Positions 56,146 through 64,000 of a stretch of 64,000 nt of DNA are shown one piece after another (within the stretch, counting starts at the first letter, position 1; every line of letters begins with the position of its first letter). A model generated the notes under the pieces. The model was not told the origin of the DNA. It did no database searches and worked only from the letters and a program-made list of their open reading frames with translations. The position numbers and the translations under genes are program-made. The DNA lies in the NCBI GenBank assembly GCA_907163345.1, contig CAJQUN010001157.1, positions 1 to 64,000 on the forward strand, in the 5' to 3' direction. Origin of the DNA: Haberlea rhodopensis. Lineage: Eukaryota; Streptophyta; Magnoliopsida; Lamiales; Gesneriaceae.

Positions 56146-57322
56146 TTAATCAAGAATTAGGTCTCGTAGTTGGCGGGTGTAGATCCGAAATTTCCAGCAA
56201 TCAGCAGCACAATAGGGTGTGGGACTGTTGGCGTTTGTGTTATGGGGGTCTTGAACAGAAGGGAAATGGGTTTGATTGATCGAACTAGGGTATGGTGATG
56301 TCGGAGATGAAGAAGCCAATTCCGGTCCGTCAATCAATCATTTATCGTTTACTTATTACTGATGATGAAAATACACATTAGCTTTATGTGATTAAGTAAT
56401 AATTAGACCAAAAAATGGAAAATATTCGTATGGACACCGTTTGTGGCTTATTTATGGATTAACTCAATGCGATTGGTCTAAATTGTTGATATGTTAATTT
56501 ACGTATTTTTATTTGACAAATGTTGTGTTTTAATATGAGTTGGTATATAACCAGGTCCAAACCAAGTTTATAGAAATATTTCCCAAAAAGAAAAATATAG
56601 TTCACTCGAGATCGTTATTGCTCTGGATAGACTTTAATTTAGTGTTTGTCATGCCAAAATTCCTCGGCTTACACACAATTTCTTCCAGAAAATGTATTAT
56701 TTTATAATAATAATTAAGTAAGAACAAAGAAATATCCAAAAATTAAGAATCAATGAAAAGTTGACAAAATGGGAAAGTGCGGACATGAACACACTTTTAA
56801 GATGCAATCATTATTCAAAACTCTTGATCTGCTTTTCTTTGGTCGGTCGAGCCCAGAAAAGGATCTTCGTTAACCAGAGATTAAAAAAACAAAGAAATTA
56901 GAGAAAAATTCAAACGTCTTCTGATACTATGAATACGTATTCGTGACGTGCTGCTGCCATCAACTGAAACGTTGACTTTTTATTTGTATTGCAGTTTTAA
57001 CTTTAAATATTTGAGTTTGTTTAGCTACTTTGATCTGCGGTTCTGAGAATGAGTTCTGCAACTAAACTTGAATTTTATTAGCATATTTCAAAACAATGAA
57101 GACCGTTTCACCCATAAACATCTCATGATTTATTTTTATACTCTGTTTTTACCCAGAAACAAATTAATCAAATATCAAAAATATAATCTTTTGGTCAATA
57201 AACAGAAGCATTTTCAAAGACACATTTAAGATCTAAAATAATTTTCTTTGAGAAACAGACTAGGATGTTGAACATTTGATTCTACCAGCCTCCCACCCAG
57301 TGAATCCATAACATTTATATGT
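56146..57322. other. Intergenic spacer with a short minus-strand ORF
   Basis: 56337-56146 (minus) is a 63-codon frame starting MIDGPELASSSPTSPY with no recognisable domain; it may be an exon scrap or chance. The rest is AT-rich and featureless. Confidence 0.3.
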
Positions 57323-57342
57323 AAGTATAATAATTTGAGCTT

Positions 57343-57609
57343 GCCCCAGGGGCATAGATTTATTGGTAAGGGCTGAAATGATGTGGGAAGATTCCTCCGA
57401 CGTCGCATGTTCGAATCTCGTGTGTGACAAATTCTCCACTGAAATATTGTGGGGTTTGTCATGGGTTCGGGTCATGTTGGTCTGCTCCTTCAGAAACTTG
57501 TCATCCGTGAACATCCATCGATTTACCTGGTGGTGGTCCTGAGGGGCCGGGATCGTCATCCAATGATTAGTAAGGCGTAAGCCTAGATATCTTGTTAAAC
57601 TAAAAAAAC
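57343..57609 (+). mobile_element. tRNA-derived SINE with perfect 20-bp target duplication
   Basis: Flanked by AAGTATAATAATTTGAGCTT at 57323-57342 and 57610-57629, identical in all 20 bases. The 5' part has a pol III box-A-like stretch (TAGATTTATTGGTAAGGGC) and a box-B-like ATGTTCGAATC at 57408-57418, 54 bases further on. It ends ...TTGTTAAACTAAAAAAAC. Homologous to 46653-46928. The perfect duplication indicates a fairly recent insertion. Confidence 0.92.
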
Positions 57610-57629
57610 AAGTATAATAATTTGAGCTT

Positions 57630-58370
57630 ATTATATGATATTTTTCTTTTTGATTCACTTTTAAGGCCACAAGAAAATAAGGGCCGATAGTTACAATGTT
57701 AGACTCATTGCAACTCCAATCGTTGGCATCACAGAAAGTGCTTTTAGTACAAAATCAATTTACTATTTTATAATACATATTTTAATTTAGTTTTTAAAAT
57801 TTAAAAAGCCAAAAATTCTTTAAATTCTATAAACTAAAATACATTTCATATTTATAAAACATTATATAATTATTTTCTTCAGATTTGGCCTCCAAAACTT
57901 TCGACATACGGTATTATGCTAGACTTTAAATTATCACGTTAAGATTTAGAAGCTGGTAGTTCAACTCATTAATACATATGTGTGTGTGTTTGTAGAATAG
58001 TGATATGTTCAAATTACACGTTGTATTAGTTCTTACATAATCATGCCTACGATTCTAAGGTTACCATGCTCTTAGGAAACTGGGACCGGAATTAGTCGCA
58101 ATATTTGAACTACGTGTCGAAATTGCACATTTTTACAAAGTTTGACCCTAGCATCATTAATTGCTCGGAATAAATAATTGCAAGAAAATTGCACACTCAC
58201 GACTTATGAAGCATCATCTTAAACGTTTGGACTACATTAGATCATATCAATATAGATATTTTATAAGCCCAATTAGAGGTGAGTTGATGGAGTAGGTGAA
58301 CATATAGGTCTTTGATTATGAGTTTAATTCTTCATGCCAATAATTTTATGGTCGAGCCTGTCACACCGAG
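57630..58370. other. AT-rich spacer
   Basis: No feature recognised. Confidence 0.4.
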
Positions 58371-59700
58371 TTATCTACCACTTTTTCAATGAATAATTTT
58401 TTATGTGAGTTTTAAATATTTTCGAAAGTATTACTAGGTTGTACATAATACAACTAATACTTTATTTATTCATTACAGTAGCGAAAGCATTTATACAAAC
58501 TATTTACCAACAAAATACATCCAAACACAAGGTCATTATGGTTGTTCGATACATAATTTTTTTTTATAATAATCTAATAAGTTGATATTTCCAATTTTCC
58601 CTAATTTTCGTCCGATTCTGGCACCAGTACTCCTGTATCTTAAACTTATAATAAGTGACAAGAAAAATATAGATTAAGTCTTTGATAACTTAGTGAAGGA
58701 ATAACAATGGCTTTCATATCTATAATATCAAACAATACAATGTCTCAATATGATATGACATGTAACAAAGATCTTGCAAATCAATTAATTGTAAATAATT
58801 TACAATGGTGATTTCGGATTTCATAATGAATATCGTGGGTTAAAGAGGTGGCTCCCACATGACAGTACAATGTAGCACTTTTCCCCACATACGCAGATAT
58901 GATATGTACAATCATTCATTTACGAGCCAAAGTGAACCATTCTCCGGACCGTAAAACAATGCGCACTGTTCAGATGAGCCATATACTCGTACTGTCATCC
59001 GTTGTTCATTGGACTCACTTTCCGGGCCGAAGTCGTGTTGTCCAGTGGACTCAATATCCAGAGCTCACGGCCATTCATTCATTCAGTCAACTCATTCAGG
59101 CAAAAGGAATAATTCAATCGCAGGGATCGATAATACTCAAGATACTTAACAATGCAGATGAAGATGACCAATGTGACGATGTAATGTACAATATGATAAC
59201 ATATATGAACGGTGAGATAATAAATAACAATTTACTGTAAATTTCAGACCAAATGCTAAAAGGGTTGTATAATAGAAAATGGTAGTAAACCTTACCTTGA
59301 TAGCTTAAGATATTGTATCTGTTGTCTAATCCAATATAAGTTTCTATAATCACTATTCAGGTCATATTACATGTGTTAAGACCAATTTTAGGTATTTAAG
59401 TATATCTAAATCATTTCTTCTCAAAATTTAACCCGTATAATTTTATTAAAGATTTTAAAAATTCATGATAATTCAAACATAAGTCGAAAAATTATGAAAC
59501 ATGCCAGACATGCCTAATATAAGTCCAAGGACGTTCGGCAATCAAAAAATCACAAATCGAGACTGCGCGTGAGTTACAGGTGCCTCCTTGTCGGCGGCTT
59601 GGCCGGTGCTCCGACAACCACACACGGCCATAATTTTTCCAATTTGTTCATTTGTTCAAGTTCTACAGTTTTTGTTTAGAAAATCATTTTGAAATTCCCA
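58371..59700 (-). repeat. Decayed LTR-like sequence
   Basis: Contains phrases typical of plant gypsy LTRs in reverse (gtcacaccgagttat at 58370, tacagtagcgaaagcatttatac at 58478) and a GC-rich patch at 59560-59640 (cttgtcggcggcttggccggtgctcc). A 113-codon frame at 58899-59240 includes a short internal repeat (VHWTHFPGRSRVVQWTQYP) but no known domain. No ends or target duplication defined. Confidence 0.35.
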
Positions 59701-60296
59701 ACAGATTCTGCTTAAAAATTTGATTTCTCAAAATGAATGACTAAGGTACTTCGGTCGCAGGAAATCGGTACTTTTGATGACATGCATGTAAACTAAGACA
59801 CATTGTCAGCACTTATCTTTTTTGTTTTCAAGACGAAAATCAGTTTGAAACCATAAGAACAAAGAGCATGAAAATTCAACATGAGATGATCTTCTCTAGC
59901 ATATTTCCAGCTTCTGTTCTTCAGGATTTTGAATTTTTGGACAACTTTTGTTGTGTTTTTTTTCTGTTACATCTCCTTCACTACATGGTTTCTGGTTCGA
60001 TAAAGATGGTTGTATAAAATTTTCAGAGTGTTTGAAGAAGGATTTGATTTATTTCTGATTTCTCTCTACTTTTACATAGTTTCTATTCTATTTTCTACAT
60101 TAGTTCCCACTTCATTTCCACGAAATTATATGATTAAATCTGATGGAGTAGAGTGTACATGAGTTATAGTCCTAAAGTTTTGACAGTTGTTGGGTGGCTT
60201 TGTTGACAAGTAATATTGCTTAAAATTAATAAAATAATACCAATTTCATATATCTAATACATTTATTTTAATTACTTATACTATATATCATTTATA
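59701..60296. other. AT-rich spacer
   Basis: Possibly continues the decayed LTR-like sequence to about 60000. Nothing supported. Confidence 0.3.
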
Positions 60297-61761
60297 GGGG
60301 TTTTTAATAAAATATTAACAAAATAACATAGGGTTACTTCAATGGCGACTTCATTTGAAGTCTCATTTCTGATGGCGTCCTTTTTTTTAATATGATTGAA
60401 GGGGCCATCTGAGATGTCGCATTCGATATAAATTTTTTTTTTATAGAATGAGTCATCTGAGATGGTGTCTTCCATATAAAACTTTTTTCATATAGAAAGC
60501 GCCATATCAGATGGCGTCTCCCATATAAATTTTTTTCTATATAAATTTTTTTTAGAAGGCGTCATCTTAGCTATCTAAGATAGCTCTTCTATATAAATCG
60601 TAGCCATTAAGTCAATTTTACATATGAATCATGTGATTGATTTGTACAAATTATGATTCCGTAAAATTAAACCTAATTATGATTAATCAAAATATGAAAT
60701 TTCCTATTTTGATTAATCTAAGATAGCACCTTACATATAATTTTTTTTATATAGAAGACGCCATCTCAAATGGCGTCTTCCATATACATTTTTTTTCATA
60801 TATAAAAGGCGTGATCTCATATGTATATTATATATATGTTAATTATGGGCTAATTAATTATCTGATAAAATATAAAGTAACCAATTATGGATTAAGAAGT
60901 GGTACAATTTGAGGGCATCGGAATTGTGAGTACAACTTTGTTCAAAATATAAATAAATGAAAATTATAATGTATTTTTTAATAACAATAAGGAAAATAAA
61001 TTGAAAATGGGAAGGATGTTGTTTGTAAATATGCATAAATGCACTATAACAAATAGATTAAAACTGATTAATTTTAAATTCATAAATATATCTTAAAGAA
61101 AATTATAAGTTATGAGTAACCAATGCAATATTTAACAAATACCATTCGAATTTCAAACAACTAATTTCAAGTGATACAATAAATATTTTTATATTAAGTA
61201 TAATATATAAACAAAAATATTTTTATATTCTCATATTAATATTCTCCATATTATTCTTATTTTTTTTAAAATATAAAATATTAAAAAATTAGCATAAATA
61301 CATTTTATAAAATATATTATACATATAATGATACTTAAATTTAACATGTTAGGACATAATGCATCTTAAAAGATAATTGGTATATATTTACCTGAATGCC
61401 GAATGCCAGACAGTGATAACGAAGGCATACACCAACCACTAAACAATTTGAAACATTAAAATTGGTATTTTATAACACATTAATTATACGTATCTTTTTC
61501 TGTATATAAGAAAATTATATGGGAAGCACCTTCTATATAAAAAAATTTATATGGAAGGTGCAATCTCAGATGACGCCTCTATATAAAAAAACATTAATTT
61601 TGAACGCGTCATCTATTTTTTTAAAAAAAAAATTTTAAGACGCCATCGGAGATTGGAATTTCAAATGAAGTCGCGGCGACTTGAGTTATTTTAATAAATT
61701 AACACAAAATCGATTATTTTGTTGATGTATTTTTTTTTTTGAATAATTTATTAAAAACCCC
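60297..61761. mobile_element. TIR-bounded AT-rich element with internal GGCG/CGCC palindromes
   Basis: The left end GGGGTTTTTAATAAA and the right end reverse-complemented (GGGGTTTTTAATAAA) are identical for 15 bases. Sub-terminal GCGACTTCATTTGAA words appear inverted at 60344-60358 and 61660-61674. At least seven CGCCATCTGAGATGGCG-type palindromes or halves alternate with 'atataaatttttttc' runs (60405-60600, 60755-60830, 61525-61640). No transposase. A non-autonomous DNA transposon, perhaps Mutator-like, is the best reading; superfamily uncertain because the target duplication is unclear. Confidence 0.6.
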
Positions 61762-62344
61762 TTTTCCTTTATAAGTAGAAAAATTATATTATATTTTTTA
61801 CTATTTCTATTTTATTCTGTATAGAATATAAACTTGGATTAACTTTACCATCAATGATATCTATGTCCACCTACAGAGCATTGACACGTGCTTCGTCTTT
61901 AGTCAAAACCCTAAGCACTTCCACCACCATGCACATTGCAAAGCAAAATACTTTATTATTAGTCCGTGCGTTGACAGTTAGATTACATGTGGCTTAGACA
62001 CGTGTCACCTTTTTTCAATTCCGCCAATTCACGGCTGCGTGAAGCCACCGGTTCCCCTTTCGTGGAACAAAGAAACCTTCACAGTTTACAACGATAACAA
62101 TTGAAATGTTCACAATAAATCTTATAATATTAAATCTGCCACATACAAAATTTATATTTAATATCCCTTTCTACATATCTATGTTAGACTGATGAAGGAT
62201 TCGATGATGTAAGTCGAATCCACAGGTAATATATCATATATGGAACAATAGAGAATAGTAAAGGCTGAAGAAATCATATCACATGAAACAAGACGATTCA
62301 TACAAAAAATATTCGATTATTTAAGTTATTGATTGATGATGAAA
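61762..62344. other. 3' flank of the MYB gene
   Basis: Non-coding. Contains CACGTG-like words (gacacgtgc at about 61885 and gacacgtgtca at about 61998). These could be regulatory for either side, but no gene is seen. The MYB 3'-UTR is presumably within 62100-62344. Confidence 0.35.
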
Positions 62345-63600
62345 TTACATAAAATCATCAACATCCAAAATATCTGGAATTTCAAACTTCAACATGCTGT
62401 TGTAATAATTCTCAGTTTCATCTTCAGTGCTGCTACAGCTGTTAACATATGTAGAATTCGAATTCAATGGGGTTGGGCTCGATGAAGGAGTTGAAATATT
62501 CGACAAAATGGACTGGAAGCTGTAACTGTTACTGCAATAAGATTGAAAGTTCGAAATCTCTGACGATGGGGTCCTGTCTATAAATGGTTGACCCGACCCA
62601 TAGTACCCATTGTTGAGAACTGTCCTACACTCTCCTGTCAAAGAAAAAGGCATTCCATATCCAGCTGGATTTTGTTGAAATTCTTCAACGTCATCATGAA
62701 CGGAGAATGAAGTACCAAGGGTAGCATCTACACATATATCGGGTAATTCTGCAACATCATGAACTGAAGTTTGCATTAAAGATGGTGGGATTTGATTATT
62801 GCTGATTACCTGGTTTTGCATTGGAAAATGTTGGGTATCGCAGTGAGAAGGGAAAAGGGAAGCGGCAAATCTTAGCAACTCGGGGTTAATATGAGGTTGC
62901 AACCCTAATAGCCTTGAAAAGTTCATCTGGGATGGTGAAGTATTGTATAGAGATGAGTTTAGGATTGTTGAGAGATCAAGAAGTTGGAGGCGTGGGCTGT
63001 GGGTCACAGGGTCGATTCCCATTCTTAGCAGCCTTTTTCTGATGTTCGTATTCCAGTAGTTCTTGATTTCATTGTCGGTTCTTCCCGGAAGTCGAGCAGC
63101 AATCAAAGACCATCTGTTTAGAGACAGTAATATATATAAATATGAATCCCGCGAAAACAAATACCAGCACTCGTGAAATTTACGTGACTTAGTATAACTA
63201 GTTCACGAAATGTATATACGTTGTTCATTACGTACTTGTTGCCAAGTATGCTGTGCAGATGAATAATGGTCTCTTCTTCTTCAAATGAAAACCTTCCTCT
63301 TTTAATGTCAGGCCGGAGATAATTAGTCCACCGCAATCGGCAGCTCTTTCCACATCGTTGCAGCCCTGTAACAAAATAAAAGAACCCTAGCTAATTCAAG
63401 ATTCCTCTTCCATTAAATTCATCTTGAAAGGTGTTCCAAAAGGAGAGGGGGGAGGGGAGAAGCTGACCAGCATTAGTTGGTAGAGTTCTCCAGTTTCCGT
63501 CTCCATATTTCTGAATATAATCAAGGAGTTTCTGATCTTCTTCTTGTGACCACGGTCCCTTTTTTAGCCCATTGTTGTCACAGCATGGAGCTCTTCCCAT
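62345..63600 (-). CDS. MYB102: R2R3-MYB transcription factor, MYB102/MYB74-like, three exons
   Basis: Exons 63600-63468, 63365-63236 and 63113-62345 (minus) give 343 residues; intron positions (phase 1 and phase 2, after NAG and within the Lys of GNK) are the classic ones for R2R3-MYBs. A sequence-specific nuclear regulator. R2 has Trp17, Trp37 and Trp57; R3 has Phe70, Trp89 and Trp108, the normal Phe replacing the first Trp. Recognition-helix wording is LQRCGKSCRLRW and NEIKNYWNT. After the domain, RMGIDPVTHSPRLQLLDLS and SLYNTSPSQMNFSRLL, the acidic SCSSTEDETENYYNSMLKFEIPDILDVDDFM end and the STPSSSPTPLNS stretch match the MYB102/MYB74/MYB41 group, which responds to wounding, osmotic stress and ABA. 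Intact. Paralogue identity within the group is uncertain. Confidence 0.93.
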
Positions 63601-63819
63601 GGCAACGTCCTGAATAAGTTCTCTGTATGTGTAAAGTTAAACCTGGAAATATAATTTAGTTCGTTTTGCGTGTACTGTGTAATTGATGGAAAGTGGGAAC
63701 TGGCTCGTATATGTAGGAAAATAGAGCAAATAAAAGGGGGGCGGGGAAGACAATTTAATGTGGAGGAAATGAATGAAAGTCAAAAGGATTCGGTGCCGTC
63801 CCTGTTATTACCATAGGCG

Positions 63820-63826
63820 ACGTGTC
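63820..63826 (-). promoter_or_regulatory. ABRE-like ACGTGTC in the MYB upstream region
   Basis: ACGTGTC (reverse complement GACACGT) lies about 220 bases upstream of the MYB start codon. It is a core of ABA-response elements, which fits the stress role of the group. One short motif, so the support is modest. The rest of 63601-64000 shows no clear TATA box. Confidence 0.35.
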
Positions 63827-64000
63827 CCCTCCACTTGGACAATTTCTCAACTCGGCAAATTCGTTGATTATCTTGTCAGCCTAAACAAAATTAATTAATA
63901 AAAAGTCTTTTTGTGCAATAGTTAAAGTTATTTTCATATAATCTTTGAGGTCATAGACTCGAGTCGTGAAAACGGCCTCAAGACTGCGTACATTATGTCA

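Noticed and set aside
56146..56337. Small minus-strand gene at 56.1-56.3 kb
   Set aside because: 63 codons without domain, splice partner or promoter; kept only as a note in the spacer entry.
46850..57420. tRNA gene candidates from GGTTCGA-like box B motifs
   Set aside because: No cloverleaf or acceptor stem could be formed around them; the long target duplications show that they are SINEs.

Overview
This is a nuclear window from a flowering plant, most likely a eudicot and possibly an asterid. The host genes have plant introns, and two are plant-specific families: a chloroplast-targeted photosystem II subunit and a VQ protein. An R2R3-MYB factor and a TauE/SafE transporter are also present. 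Between the genes lie LTR retrotransposons, tRNA-derived SINEs, hAT-type MITEs and integrated pararetrovirus (Caulimoviridae) sequence. The species cannot be named from the sequence alone.

Layout. 1-3.4 kb (minus) and 8.1-13.5 kb (plus) hold two decayed copies of one endogenous pararetrovirus, placed head to head. Between them is psbQ (5.75-7.21 kb, minus, three exons) with SINE and MITE insertions around it. 13.5-14.4 kb is a Ty3/gypsy protease remnant. 14.66-16.40 kb is a dead bHLH (ILR3/bHLH104-type) gene with a hAT MITE in its first exon. 17.0-19.8 kb (minus) is a four-exon TauE/SafE transporter gene. 21.4-24.4 kb is repeat-derived: an LTR-like block with a cluster of GATCGCC palindromes, then a third pararetrovirus scrap and an unidentified coding remnant. 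24.4-28 kb is mostly AT-rich and non-coding.

28.6-29.0 kb encodes a 152-residue orphan protein, and 30.1-31.8 kb the intronless gene for translation initiation factor eIF3d. 32.85-42.91 kb is a complete, very young Ty3/gypsy chromovirus with near-identical 2.05-kb LTRs, a 5-bp target duplication, an open 1497-residue gag-pol and an extra coiled-coil ORF ahead of gag. 44.3-45.05 kb is a VQ4/MVQ1-like gene. 50.5-53.76 kb is a five-exon SMG7-like (EST1 family) gene. 54.6-59.7 kb contains gypsy debris and a SINE with a perfect 20-bp target duplication. 60.3-61.76 kb is a TIR-bounded AT-rich element full of short CGCCATCTGAGATGGCG-type palindromes. 62.35-63.60 kb (minus) is an R2R3-MYB gene of the MYB102/MYB74 type.

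The host genes are unrelated housekeeping, photosynthesis and stress-signalling genes with no operon-like logic. The most informative material is in the mobile fraction: a nonsense codon shared by both pararetrovirus copies, the extra ORF of the young retrotransposon, the MITE-killed bHLH gene and the palindrome-rich elements. All exon boundaries were set by hand from GT/AG sites, reading frame and family knowledge. No alignment program or database was used.
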